A DNA stretch of 64,000 nucleotides, from positions 16,221,213 through 16,285,212 of the forward strand of contig NC_092574.1 in NCBI RefSeq assembly GCF_037975245.1, written 5' to 3'. The notes under the pieces are model-generated. The model was not told where the DNA came from. It saw only the letters and a program-made list of their open reading frames with translations, and searched no databases. Position 1 is the first letter of the stretch; each line of letters opens with the position of its first letter. The stretch is from Apostichopus japonicus (lineage: Eukaryota; Echinodermata; Holothuroidea; Aspidochirotida; Stichopodidae). The translations under genes and the position numbers were made by a program. Of the stretch, positions 11,136 to 23,487 are shown piece after piece.

Positions 11136-12335
11136 TCGGGCTATTCGTTAGAACAACAAAACGGAACTAATGGTAAAAGTTGTAATTGTGGCGTTGGAGG
11201 GAGAAGTGGGGGAAGGGGGTGAAATGATGGAGATTCCGGCGTGTATTGACATCATTGATTGCTACAGCAACTGTAAAATGAAGCAGAAACTTATGATAAA
11301 AGTTATGGGAAAGTACCCCAAAAGCGGCAACTTACCGCCCTTTAGTTCCGAGATAGGACCTCAGTGTCGTGTGATCACAGCCAAGGGCGGATATAGGGAA
11401 TGTGTGGTGAACCCCTCCCCTTCAACTCCTCACAAAAAAAGAAAGAAAAGTAAAGTAGTCAGTATTATCACACTGAGTTTGCGTGCCTCGATTTAATTAT
11501 GGACCTAATATGTAGACTTAATTTATCCCAGAATGCACCACTTCACAATACAAATTACATTCTACATGGGAGTATATATAGGATTCAACGACCCCAGGGT
11601 CACACTCCCTACGTTTTAAACTCCTGCATCCAGGGACGTAGCCAGGGGGGAGCAGGGGGAGCGACCGTTCCCCCCTCTCAGTGTCGATTTTTTTTTAAAC
11701 TGTCGTTATTTTAGCATGGTATTTTGTCAGGGCTCTTTTGATCTTGAATACTCGTCAGCTCCGTTAACTCGATTGTAACTCCGTTAACTCGATCGTAGTA
11801 ACATTCACGCCTACTGATTCAACTACTTACTTAGTTTGGCTTATGCAATTAGCTAAATTTAGCTTATAGCCAATTACAAGCCTACAGTTGGCCACTGTGT
11901 AATAAAATACATATTGCCTACCTAACCGCACTCTATGGAATGTCACGAACTGTATGCACAACAACGTCGACAACGTTCGTTCAATGAGTCGTCCTAAGTT
12001 GTTGCACGAACCGCATGTTATGAAGCTAAGCTAGCAATCGTACGTGATACGCACTTCCTATAAATAATTATTACACAGCTAATACACTGCGATAACGATA
12101 TTTGTTTTTGGGCCACTGCATATCTGGCTGTATTACAAAATATGAAAGTTTATATTGTCCATCAGTTAAGTTCGTCAAATGTATTAAAGTCCAGACATTG
12201 GACAATAAACAAGAATCATCCTACTGGAAAACTTGTAAAAGAGCACTATGTTTGTCTTTCTGATATATTATGTAAAAGAACATGTAAAAGAATTTAAACA
12301 GGAAACAAAATCTGCTGATAATGATATCATATGAT
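11136..12335. other. Intergenic with one MITE terminus
   Basis: CAGGGACGTAGCCAGGGGGG at 11631 is a left terminus of the CAGGGGCGTAGCC family. The 108-codon open frame at 11170-11496 shows no domain or compositional sign of a real gene. Confidence 0.45.
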
Positions 12336-12630
12336 CAGGGCGTAACCAGTATGTAGCACGATAGTTTCATTCAACACTCTACCCGCCGAAAAGACTATAG
12401 GATCCGATCTTGTCAGTTTTTTAACATGTAGTTAAGAACCCGTTTACGCAGATAATATTTCAGTTGAGAAAACACCTGAGAAATTTGCATCAGATGGCAA
12501 TCGTCGGAGAGCTCTCGCCTTCTCTTATTAGGCTAACTTAAACATTTACTAGCTAAACAGTTGTATCAAAGACATTTCTGGACTATCTTTGTATCTACAA
12601 GTATCAAAAGTTGAAAAGTAAGACTACTCT
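12336..12630. repeat. CAGGG-CGTAACCAGTATGTAGC repeat, copy A
   Basis: Shares its start (CCAGTATGTAGC), middle (TACCCGCCGAAAA, GATCTTGTCAGTTTTTTAAC, AAGAACCCGTTTACGCAGAT) and end (AGTTGAAAAGTAAGACTACT) with 12798-13328. It lies six bases upstream of the left target duplication of the hAT-like element at 12644. Confidence 0.75.
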
Positions 12631-12643
12631 GTACATGTACCTT

Positions 12644-13507
12644 CAAGGGCGGCGGAACTGGGGGGCACAGGGGGCAAGTGCCCCCCACTTTTCCTCAGGT
12701 TAAAAATGTGCCCTTTTTCTACATAAAACTTGTACTCTTGATCACCTTTTAGGTCAGCGATATTTCAGTAAGAGATTTAATCCTAATTTAGAACTATCAG
12801 GGGCGTAGCCAGTATGTAGCATTGTAGGCCCGGGCCTACACTTTTTTTTGTTGCCAAGTTATCTTTCTTATTAAAACACCCATAATTCAAATCCATAAGC
12901 TTGCTGGACGAGTTTAAGAGCCTAGACAGGAAAAACTATTGAAATGAACGTAGCAAGATAATGGCTAAATTAGGTGACCTATTCTTCTGTCATCTATAGG
13001 CTGTACCCGCCGAAAAAGACTAGGATACGATCTTGTCAGTTTTTTAACATCTACTTAAGAACCCGTTTACGCAGATAAAATTTCAATTGAGAACATTCCA
13101 CAGTCAAATAAGCCTATCGTTGATTAACAGACTTTATATGTATAGAGCTGCAGCACTTTGTTGCCTGTTGTTGTCACGATCGGCGTTCCAAGTTCCAAAA
13201 CAGCCTTTTCGATAAACATTTACTAGCTACAGTTGTATCAAAGACAATTACTGGCTATGGTTGTATCAAAGACATTTCTGGCCTATCTTTGTATCTACAA
13301 GTATCAGAAGTTGAAAAGTAAGACTACTGAGACGGGGGGGGGGGGGGGGCGTTGATGGAGTGATGTGTATACGCAAACAAGATAATACAATAAGATTTAT
13401 AAAGGGTACTAAATATCAGGCTGCATCAGTCCAATCGAATTTCTGCAAAGTGCCCTTTGACGTCGGTGCCCCCCTCCCCCAGATTAAAAGTGCTTCCGCC
13501 GCCCTTG
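12644..13507. mobile_element. hAT-like non-autonomous element with 8-bp target duplication
   Basis: Terminal inverted repeats CAAGGGCGGCGGAA (12644-12657) and TTCCGCCGCCCTTG (13494-13507) are perfect over 14 bp. The flanks are the identical 8-mer TGTACCTT at 12636-12643 and 13508-13515. It has no coding capacity and contains a second element (copy B) nested inside it. Confidence 0.85.
12798..13328. repeat. CAGGGGCGTAGCCAGTATGTAGC repeat, copy B, nested
   Basis: Longer copy of the 12336-12630 repeat, with extra sequence after the first 40 bp and a partial internal duplication of the TTGTATCAAAGACA segment (about 13225-13280). It lies inside the 12644-13507 element and is followed by a G-run. 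Confidence 0.7.
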
Positions 13508-13584
13508 TGTACCTTGCTAATTTTAATGCATTATGTATTATTGAATTACGTACCTTTTAACTCGTTTGTTTTTGGGGTTTAAAA

Positions 13585-13700
13585 GTGATATTGAATGAGG
13601 TGTCTCAAGTAGCAAGAGGCCAGGGAACCAGAATGAACATTCGGGAAGGGCCGTTTCCGGCCATCTGGGGGGTTTGTAAAACCAAACATTTTCTTGTACG
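13585..13700. repeat. MITE family fragment
   Basis: GGCCGTTTCCGGCCATCTGG then TTTTCTTGTACGCACC, where the match to the family core stops abruptly. Confidence 0.6.
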
Positions 13701-14232
13701 CACCTTATTAACAAGTTCCGTGGAAGTGTTGCTTACGCCGAAGTCAGTCATAGTCCATCGGGGCAGGCTCGATATCGTTCACTGTCGTTGCAAATATTTA
13801 GTACCAAGGTTTGAGCACATATTCTGGTGTGTTTTCATATGCTAATTACAATTCTCGATGTTGGATGGTTCGGGAAGTGTTACCTTTTTTTTTTCCTTTT
13901 TTTCTTGGGAGTCCTTTACCTTGTTAAGCCTGAATTGGCTTTTTAGAGGACTTCCCTCCACATGTATATATCCTGTGGAAAATCAAATAAATCAAATCAA
14001 ATCAAATCTTAAGAGTAAACAGCAGTTTAAAACGGACTCATTTAGTCCGCTTTGCGTTGTCAGGACTTCTCCGAACGTAGCGATTTTTTCAGTCAAGAGC
14101 CAGTCAAAATCCTTATTGTATGGCATGTGGTATGTCAGCTGATACAGAAACTGCTCTGCTCGGCGTGAAGTACAAGTACAGACTGTGTGTAACGTTCGTC
14201 TGCACAACGTACTACTGCATAGCAAGAGAACG
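13701..14232. other. Intergenic with an (AATCA)n run
   Basis: A short pentanucleotide run (AATCA/AAATC) sits at about 13981-14008. Nothing else is recognised. Confidence 0.5.
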
Positions 14233-14517
14233 ATGGCTGAAATATGCGCGTGTCATACTCGCATAAAAAATCTTCTGAAAGTCTTACCAAATTTACAGCC
14301 AAAAGTTGGCAAACCTACGTCAAATGTGCCGAGGTATGGAGCAGTCTTGAGGGTGGCAAATTTTCATCAATAGCCCGGGAAAGTAGATCAATCTGGTCAA
14401 ATTCAGAATGTGGCTTTGATAGTGAACACTTGGGATACCATCGTTCCTGTTACCAGGATTTCACCAACAAATCGACTATAGAAGGTGCTTCCAAGAGTAA
14501 AAGAACGAACGATGAAG

Positions 14518-15327
14518 GTAATTCTAGGCCTGTCACTACTGTACTACTCTTTTGAGAGCATAACTGTGACAAGAAAGTATATACAATTTCCTCCAAGTGA
14601 AACGATTGTCAACAATGCAAAATTTAGGATAAGGCTCTTCAATACGTAGCACTCATGAAGGATAGAAACCAACAGCTACTATATACCGGTTTCTGTATTT
14701 TATGATACCATTTATTTCATGTTTTATTTGTCGTGAAACAAATAAATTAAATCAACACCAGTGTAGGTTAGATAGGCAGCCTAAAATCTGGCCTATCAAT
14801 ATTAAATTTTGGCAAAAACTCAAAGCCTAGGCCTATTGTCCAGCTTTGAGTCTAGGATAAACTGTTCACAACAGGGCCTAAATAAGCCCAGAGCATGTCT
14901 ATATGACTACTGGTAGTACTAGCACACACACACACACAATTTGAGTGTGTAATATAGCTTATATGTGCAGTCCACAAAGTAAGCTATATAGGCCTAGGTT
15001 ATGCTATTGCCTAGTCTAAGGCCATTTGGAATGTGAGCAAGTTGCTTGTTTTATTTTAGTTAAATGCACATGTATGGTGAGACCTTCTATGGGATGGGCA
15101 GTCTTTAGCAAAATCATGTCAAGTAGGGTTGCATGGGGTCTCAAGCCGTTGCAGTGTGTGGGTTTGCAACTATGCCCTACCAAGCACATGGCTCCAGGCT
15201 TACACTGAATTAAATGGAATATCAGATGGCTTATTAGTCAGTATAATTAATGTGAACCATAGTGTCATCAACAGTATAATTCAAAATACTGTATCAACTA
15301 AACAAATTTTGTTTTGATTTGTTACAG
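14518..15327 (+). other. GT-AG intron within the transposon pseudogene
   Basis: Donor G|GTAATT and acceptor TTTGTTACAG|AT. Joining across it keeps the frame (phase 1) and links the two conserved exons. The 8-mer ATGAAGGT occurs at both boundaries (14512-14519 and 15328-15335). Confidence 0.7.
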
Positions 15328-16846
15328 ATGAAGGTGCAGGCCCATCAACACCAAAGAAAAGGAGGTCTGCAGTGCTTCCTCTCCAGAGAGTTCTCCCTCA
15401 CCAGTGTATTTTCCACCTTGCTTGCACAACAAAAACTTGTGGAAGATCCGGACTCAAGTTTTCAAAAGGAAGAAGACATGGTAGCCCGCAGACAGAGAAG
15501 CTCTTTCAGTGTCTAACACGAGATGCTGAGAAACGACTCAAACAAGCTGCTCAACAGAAATGTGATGAAAAGCTTTTTTTGCAGATCGGCGGTAAGGATC
15601 TTATCGCTATTGAAATACGTTACCACAAGTCCTGTTACAGAAATTATTTCCAAGAATCACTTGCCTCTAATATTGATAGCAGGGCCATCCCACAGTACAA
15701 GGAAGCCTTCCGTGAAATTATCAAGACGGTTGAGTCTTCTGTGATTATGCAGGGAGAAGTTTTGAAAATGTCAAAATTAAATCAGATGTTCATCAATCTG
15801 GTAGCAGAAAAAGGCATGACAATGACAGATTTCAGAACAGAGAGGCTAAAGAAGAACTTAATGTCTCACTTTGGAGAACAAATTTCCTTTTGGCGGCCCA
15901 AGAAACGCACTAGATGTGAACTTGTGTACAGTGATTATACCCCAAAATATTCCTCTCTTGAAAGATCTGGTGAGTCAAGCAGTTCCCAAGATGAGATATC
16001 AGCTGAGAGTGAAATTGAAGAGAGAGAACCGGTTGTCGGAAAAAGACCACATGTAAATGCACCACGTGAGCTTTATCATGCTGCTCAGCTCTTGAGGCAG
16101 GTGATTGGAAATGTCTCTGGTGTAAGTTGGCCACCCAACAGCTCCAAGCTAAGTGATGAATGTTTGAGCACTCTCATTCCTTCAGAGCTTCATAATTTTC
16201 TAGCATGGGTAATTTCGCCTACACCTATTGATCCAAACATCGAAGATAATTCTAAAGTGGATGTACCAAAGGGGTTACAAGTTCGTGTATATGCTATTGC
16301 TCAAGACATCATAGAGGAAGACTACTGCTTCCTAAGCAAGTAGCTTTGGGTGTAAGTGTCCGCCATTTGACTAACAGTACACAGCTATTGAGTATTATGA
16401 ACAAGTTCGGGCATTCTGTTTCCCACACATTTTTTTGTGGGGGGGGGGGGGGTTGGATACCACTATTGCACAGACCGTATTAGAAAGGGACACTGTGTTG
16501 CCACTGAACATTATCCCTGAGCAATATACCACAGCAGTGTGGGACAACATTGATTTGTCAGAAGAGACTCTTTCTGGTAAAGGTACAACTCACTTCACGA
16601 ACGGTATACTGGTACAAAGATCTGCCGAACCCGAAATCCTACTGAACAGCCCAATACAACGCACAGGAGAGAGGTCATTTCAGGGACAACCTCAATGAAA
16701 GTTCAGCTATTTCCAGGGTAAAAGACTGGGGCCAGGAGTATTCCATGAGACTCGTCCTTACTTAGAGAAGACAGCAGTTATGGGAAAAGTGCCCAAAATC
16801 TTGATTTCATATGGATTCTGCTGCGAGCGTTTTCAACTGAAATCGC

Positions 16847-17134
16847 CAGGCGTGTAGCCAGGAATTTGCCAAGGGAGGGGCGAAACTGTACATTCGGCAT
16901 TGAACACTATCTAAGCGTAGCGCCACCATGGTTGGCACGAAGCGTACAAGAAAATTTTGGCTTAGAATGCCTCCCAGATCGCTGGAAATGGCACTTCCCA
17001 GGCCTTGTAAGTTGCATCTTAGCATTTTCTCATTTGAAAATACTAGCGATATCATAAAATCATTTACAAAAAAAATATGCTCAAGGGGGGCGGCTGCCCC
17101 CTTCGCCCCCCCCCCCCCCCTGGCTACGCGCCTG
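16847..17134. mobile_element. Complete 288-bp hAT-like MITE
   Basis: Ends CAGGCGTGTAGCCAGG and CCTGGCTACGCGCCTG are inverted repeats with one mismatch. Both flanks carry GAAATCGC (16839-16846 and 17135-17142), an exact 8-bp duplication. The internal core is the reverse complement of the dispersed TTTTCTTGTACGC family. The insertion splits the transposon pseudogene, whose reading frame can be followed on both sides. Confidence 0.9.
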
Positions 17135-17669
17135 GAAATCGCTGAGGTTGGTCTGGGTTTCATGCTCTGCTGAGATGTAATCCTCCCACACAGAGTGCAG
17201 TAGGGTACCTACCATGTATCCAGTCAAGTCCAACTGAGATGTCAACTGTGTACAGTTTGCTGATGAAGACATTGGAAATCTGCACCAAGCTTAATCAAGA
17301 ACAAATTGTTGTAGTACTAGACCAGGCCATATACAGCAAGGCTTTGCAGATTGTGTGGAAGGAGTCTGAAAAGTTCACCAAGATTGTTCTCCGTCTGGGT
17401 GCATTCCACACTACTTGTGTGATGCTTGACGTAATAGGCAAGAGGTTTTGAGATGCTGGTCTAAGGGTGGTGCTGATTGAGTCAGGCATAGTGGCCTCTG
17501 GATCTGTAAATGGCGTTATGACGGGCAAGCATTACAACCGTGCGACTCGAATTTTTAGAGTTGTATATGAAGCTCTTCACCGATTGCGTTTGAATGCATT
17601 CACAGAATCTTTAAGCCAGGAAGATTATAGTCTAAGGAGACACACTGTCAAGATACTGGAGAGTTACAA

Positions 17670-17760
17670 ACCCTCTAGATGGCCAGAAACGGCACTTCCC
17701 GAGGTTTCCAAGCGGCATATACCCAACTTTTAAAATGGGGATATCATGTCCGAAATATCT
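17670..17760. repeat. MITE family fragment, inverted
   Basis: AGATGGCCAGAAACGGCACT and CCCGAGG are the reverse complement of the family's left half. The homology of the preceding pseudogene ends here. Confidence 0.5.
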
Positions 17761-18009
17761 CATAATCAGGATCCAAAGTACTTTTTTTTTTAAATTTCGG
17801 GTGTTATTTTGGGAAAATTTCCCCCGTCAATCTTGTTTCAGGCGCTACGTTAGAATGTTCGAGAGCTCTTTCATATTATTCGATGAAGAAAATGGCCTCA
17901 TGCAGGCTTTCATAGGCCTATACACATGCAATACACAATTACACATAGTTACATTCCTAGGTACCGATTGCTAGGGCATCCAGGTGAAACGCGTTATTGA
18001 TCTCAAGTA

Positions 18010-20448
18010 TTACATTCGTCCAAAAACGACTCGGCATGTTTGACAATTAGACACAAATTCTTCGGCAATGTCCAGTGGGTTTATATCCATAAGAAGATCA
18101 GAGTGAACGGCGCACACCTTGAGGCTGTTTAGACACGTCTGACCCATTGTGCTGCGGATCCACGTCTTTATTCTACGAAGGGCACTGAAGGAGCGTTCCG
18201 CCGTACAACTGCTGGCAGGCGACACCAGAAGAAGGCGTAGAAGTTGTTCAACCGCAGGAAACATCTGCCGCATCTGAGGGTTCATGTCACGCATGGTTTT
18301 GTGAATTCCCTCTATGGTGGTCTCACTCGGGAACTGTCGGTGGAAGAACTTCAATTCTAATTCCAGGTCACTTGAAAACTCGGGATACCTGTCGATGACG
18401 GCAGGGTTGGCCTTTCCGCTTGTCAGCATGCTGGCAATCTGCCCGTACTTGTGGATATCTGTAGCTGAGAAGTAAGTATCCAAATTGGCAATAGCGCTGT
18501 CGATCGCTGCGAAGTACTGTCTTCGAAATTGTTCCTCGACACTTTGCTCAGGAGGAGCAAACAGACCCGACCCCAGCTTACTTGGCACCTTTCGTCTTCT
18601 CGGTTCACAAAAGCTCTCCATTTCGTCTGTTTCCTCGATGAAGCCTGTCACCTCAGTGAAAAGGGCTGAGAACTCCTCATCGTCGCGCAGTTGCGTTAGC
18701 TGATCCTTGAGGACCTTAGCACACTGGATCATACCTTCAACGGTCTGGTCTTTGGCCTGAAAGCTTCTGTTTAAGCCTTCCATAAGGGTCAGAATTGGAA
18801 GGGAGGCCTTCAGCCCAAGGTAACACTTGGACTTCTTCAGGGTACTGTACAAGCCGCTAGCACGAGCGGCAGTGGTGCGTCCAAAGTTGGCGGCTGCGTT
18901 TGCAAGTGCCTGTAGGACATATTCAATATTGTCCATCACCGATTTGACAGCGGGTCTTCTAGTTAACCAACGGGTGGGGCAGATTGGCTTGACATTCGTC
19001 GGTGATTGTATTTCTGGCTTTGTCGCATTAGTGTCCAGATAAGTGCTTTTAAACTTGCCGGACTGGGAATAGAGATTTCCTAGCTCCTGGACGGCATCGA
19101 GTGCATCTCGTATGAAGGGTGCTGCTGATACTGCTTTGGAGATGATCAGGTGGGTAACATGGGCACCGCAATGCGTGTATAAGGCCAGTGGTTGTTGCTT
19201 CTTTATTTCAGCCTGGCATCCGATAAATTCGCCAGACATGTTAGATGCCCCATCATACGCCTGAGCTCTGAGGTTGGCCAGTGGTAGCTGCGTGCGTATC
19301 AGGACATCCTTCAACATGTTGGCAATGGCCTTTCCGGTCGTTTCCTTCATGCTGTACAATCCGATGAAGTCCCCTCGGACCCCCAAATCCTTGTCGATAA
19401 AACGGACGCAGACGCATTCTTGCTCATTCCCACTGATATCGGTAGTTCCATCCACTATTGTCGCGAAAATCTTTGATTCATCGTTTACACTACGGAGAAT
19501 ATTTTGGAGGACTTGTCGGGACATGATGACGAGTATTTCGTTTGGAATCTCATGGCTGGTGAAGTTCGTGGTTCGTTTTATGAATTGTCTAAGATCTTCA
19601 TCGTCTTCGCTGCGTAGATCGAGGAGTTTTCTGAACTTCCTTCCATCGTTCTCCTTGCCTCTGAGCGCTGCTCCTTCTGTAGCCAGATAGCGCATGGACG
19701 TAATCAGCTTGACGACGGCATGTCGGGCATTCACCTGCTCTTTGGAAGCGTGATCGCTTAACTGGGCTGTTACGGGTTTCTGCGAAGCAGCTTGCAATTT
19801 GAGGATGCACAACTCATGGAGATCACTGGCTTGATGCTGTTTGAACTTTTCCATCGATTTCTACCAGTTGCAAAACCCTTCGATCAAGAAGTTGGTTTCG
19901 TGGTCGCGTTCGAGGCGAAGAAGCCCTCGTGTGATGACAGTAATGCACGCATTGCAAAACACCTTTCCGCTCTTAATATCACAGTGGAGCCACCCGAATT
20001 TGTCGAACCATTGACGCTGGAATTTAAGAACAGACAATCCGCGTTTAGTTTTCGTCAATACCATTTGCGTGGTCATAAAATCAGTTTGGTCCGGTTGCTG
20101 AGGATGTTCGTTGATTGCTGGATACGGCGGATCAGACTTTTCTTCACCAGACGGTAGGGCAGCATTGGAAGAACCTGAACGCTGGGCAGATAGAGGCTTT
20201 AGCGATGCGATCGCAGACGGCGGCTGTGGCGATGTATCTGCAGGCGGAGGCTGTAACACTGATTCGACCATAGTCTGGGGCTGTAGCGATACATCCATAG
20301 GCTTGGGCTGCAACGATGCGGCGGTAGGCTGATTCCGTAGCGATGCATCTGTAGGAGAGTGTTGTAGCGATTTAACTGTTTGCTGAAGCTGTAGCGATGA
20401 GACCGTAGGCTGTGACGACTCTCTATCAGAGTCAAGTAGAGCGGACAT
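18010..20448 (-). pseudogene. hAT transposase (DUF4371/ZMYM1-like) with one in-frame stop
   Basis: Two open segments in the same frame (20448-19864 and 19854-18010) are separated by a single TAG at 19861-19863, exactly where relatives have the W-K-K of a TTF/BED-type finger region. N to C: a Q/P-rich stretch of degenerate 11-residue repeats (20170-20430), a TTF-type finger (VFCNACI...GFCNW), then the RNase H-like core with VDGTTDIS and AYDGASNMSG (both with an acidic catalytic candidate) and the THCGAH motif. The hAT C-terminal dimerisation block TAERSFSALRRIKTWIR follows. Total length would be about 810 residues, normal for the family. The ATG at 20448 is chosen because the repeats begin just after it; the frame is open to 20496. 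The rest of the ORF is undamaged, so the copy is young or the stop is an error. Confidence 0.85.
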
Positions 20449-20496
20449 TCTCAAAGGTACAAGGAATGACATAGGCCTATGTAACGGACATAACAT

Positions 20497-22679
20497 AATT
20501 TACACATTTCTTAGTGGAGTGGCACTGCAACCTATACCAAGTAATTACACGTTTACCTATTACTTTTATTTCAGAATTCTATACAGTTAGTAGTTTCCAA
20601 AATCTCTAAACAGGGGCAGTACCTGTGATATATCATCAGCATGTGGAGGGCAATAAAGGATATCAACTACATCAAATTGTCCAAACACAACAACCAACAA
20701 TCGGATTGGCTAAAACTTTAGTCAGACTTCGAAACCAAATTGAATAAGACTCCAATAAATCTCTGGATTAGAATACTCGGTAACACCATCCCTGTTGTTG
20801 CGGCCCAGGACGTACGTACGGTATGTTTAGAAAAGCCACAAATCCCTGAAGAAATGTATTTTTAGTTTTGATAAGATTGGAACGAAAACAACTGCAAAAC
20901 TATAAAAAATACCTACGCTTTGTCTTTACTTTTCTTAGTCCTCCCTGACCATTCAGACATAGTAGTTTGCCTCTTCATAATGTGGTTATGAACGCCGTTG
21001 CTCCTACGGAGAGATAGAACGAGTCCAAACAGTCTAAGGAGCCATGGATCCTTGGACTGCAGCATAGGCCTATCTCTAAAATGACCTCGCAAATCGCAAA
21101 ATCAAAGTACTAGATCAAATGACTTTTTTGTCTCATTTGTGTTACTCAACGAAAATATTTGATATCATATCACTGGTGAAATATTTCAAAATGTTGCAAA
21201 ACATTTCATTGCTGCTGTGATGTCCATTTTTAGGTGATATGGTGTTCTCACCATTTTTAAAGATATTTTATAAAGTAACGTTTTTTTGACAAATGTTACT
21301 TGAACGTTTTCATCTCATTTGTAAATCTGTAAATCGTCATTTTGTTTCCGCTAATCATCCACAGACTGTGTGCATGATAAGCACAGTGTAAATGTTGGCG
21401 TGGTGCGTCCCTCGGGATATTTTGCCTACTATCAGATCCGGATCCTTTTATTTTCTGTTAAGCTGTTTCCACGAGGCGTTTTGTAGCGATTTTGCCAGCG
21501 CCCGGCGCTACCCGCATCCGCGTGGTATTTCGTCAACATTTTCGGGGAATTCCCCCTGTTATGTTGTAGCACGGGTAGTGTAGATATAGAAGGCATTTAA
21601 TATGATGTTGAAGTCGGACGACTGATCAAAATCAGGCTGTGTAACCACTAACCAGGACTAACCATAGGTTACTACTACTAGGCTAGGCTTTTGCTAGGCT
21701 CGAGTACATGCCTATATACTACGCATTATCATAAATAAATGGGCAGACAGCAGATTGTCGTGTGAGTCAACAACATGGAGTAGCCTATGCCCAAGGGCTA
21801 GGCCTAATGAAAATTGGCCCTCATCTAGAAAAAAATAACAAGGAACAGTAATGCTGAAGGAATTCATCTGACGACTTCTGAGAAATATGAAATCATCAAT
21901 GTTTGCTGAGGCCTCTACTAAATACAAAGAAACATTTTACTTACAGTGTCAACACAATTGTGTCATCGAACTTTCTGGCCGGTCTGGCGCGTAACCCTGG
22001 TAACCTGAGATTCTCAGCTGTTCGAGGGAACATGTACGTGTGTAGGCCTACTATAGGGCCTATGAATACTATGAGGGTGCATATATGTACTATATCAATA
22101 CCGTGGGCGCAATAATACATTTTGTTGTTATAGGGCCAATGAAGCCTACAGTCAACTATTCTTGCTTTATAAAGACGGTTTATTCGAAAGATCGCACTGC
22201 GTTTTTGGTAGGCGAGAAATGAAGCTAAAAAAGAGCCGTACTTCACGATGATGCATAAATGTAGGCATGAAAATATTCTTATCCCTGGCATTTGGTGGGG
22301 GGATATGGTGTATTACATCCCCTCCACCCATTTTCAAGAGGGGGATATACCCCCCCCCCCCCAGGATCGCCGCCCATGTGAATAGTACACGTATTGAACA
22401 AAAGGATAAGTCAATAGTGGCTTTAGTGACAATAACAATAGCGACTCGTCCGTTAGGTAGGATATCGATCAATTTCTGTTTGAGGCAAACAAATACTAGC
22501 CCCTAAGATCATCGTCCGTTTGCTATATTCGCGCTCAGTAGACAATGAATCTCAATGTTCTCATTTTGGGTCTTAACCTATCCTTTAGGATTTTGCGAAG
22601 TAATGTAGCGGGGGACGGATTTCTAAAAAAATTAGTACATAATTATATACAAACACACTAGCTACATATGAGAAAAACA
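20497..22679. other. Intergenic, mostly unrecognised
   Basis: No convincing gene. Bases 22275-22385 (GGGGGGATATGG, then GGGGATATACCCCCCCC, then GATCGCCGCCC) resemble a MITE terminus of this genome. Its limits are unknown. Confidence 0.4.
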
Positions 22680-23463
22680 CTGTATTGAATATTGAAAGGT
22701 ATCCACCATTTGCTATGCATGCAGCACTTTTAGAATACGAAACCTCTTTTGTCATTTTCAAAGGAAATGAAACTTTACTAATAAACATTTCAAGAAACGT
22801 CATTTGGGAAACGACAGTAACAAAAACTTTAATTGCAAAGATAACACTTTTTAATCAAATGAAAAGTAAATTTTTAGCTAGCATATTTTATTGAATGAAT
22901 TTAATTTGGCTATAACAGAACGTAAATTACAAAGTGTTTTACTAAATAATGTAAAAGTTGTTATAAAACTAAACTTGAGTGACAACAAGCGATTTCATGA
23001 TTTCAAAACTTTTCTTCACCACGAAACAATTCATAAAAATCACTTTCGAACATGTCGCGCATACTTAAATTTATTCATAAATGTTAGTAAACGAATTAAA
23101 ATTATTTTAGTCACTTAGAAAAACTTTTCCTGAAAGTTTCACTTGATCTGAAACTAAACGTCACTTTGTAAATGAATCAAATAAAAAAGATAAAAGATAC
23201 ATCGCTAAACACATTTCATAAAATGTATGTCAGTTGTAGAAAACATTTCATTTAAATCAAATTTTTTAAATTTTTCATCCTAAACATTGTACAATAAAAT
23301 TCATCGTAATGTAAAAGTCAAAATAGATTTTTTCTAAAAGTTTCACTTGATCTGAAACTAAAACACGTTAGCACCGAACAGTTCATGAAACGTCACTTTG
23401 TAAATAATAAAATTAAAAAAGATAAAAGATGCATCGCTAAACACATTTCATAAAATGTATGTC
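22680..23463. repeat. AT-rich degenerate repeat region, left of the 10.1-kb element
   Basis: Units of about 200 bp recur. GTTTCACTTGATCTGAAACT and AAAAGAT.CATCGCTAAACA appear at 23135-23233 and again at 23338-23463, both ending ACATTTCATAAAATGTATGTCA. The same sequence type resumes at 33572 on the other side of the element. Confidence 0.7.
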
Positions 23464-23467
23464 AATA

Positions 23468-23487
23468 CAGTTGGGAGTCTGACCCCG
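23468..23487. repeat. Left terminal inverted repeat of the 10.1-kb element
   Basis: Starts CAGTTGGGAGTCTGACC. The preceding AATA is the target duplication. An AAATTTTTG motif follows 28 bases in and is also present inside the right end. Confidence 0.85.

Larger units (their letters stand above)
14233..17674 (+). pseudogene. Decayed transposon gene of the DNI/FGDAGL family (Academ-like)
   Basis: The encoded protein shows two YH(R/K)SCY motifs (14438 and 15625 areas). It then shows WDNIDLSEETLSGKGTTH (16540-16600), SPTEMSTVY, VVVLDQAIYSKA, RLGAFHTT, GKRF-stop-DAGLR and GVMTGKHYNRA. This order is that of a large family of repetitive genes in marine invertebrates. It is distantly matched by the minus-strand gene at 26357-31778 (DNID...HGTS, GEWHLLKN, DAGL). 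Exon 1 ends at 14517 and exon 2 starts at 15328 in the same frame. Lesions: a probable frameshift at an A-run (14265-14270), a frameshift near 16335, a MITE at 16847-17134, a TGA in place of a glycine codon at 17449-17451, and loss of the 3' half beyond 17670. The C-terminal nuclease and CXC part is absent. The DNA-transposon origin is inferred from the relative at 23468-33567. Confidence 0.75.

Noticed and set aside
11170-11496. 108-codon open frame
   Set aside because: No domain, no homologue that I recognise, low-complexity start and lysine-rich end; consistent with chance.
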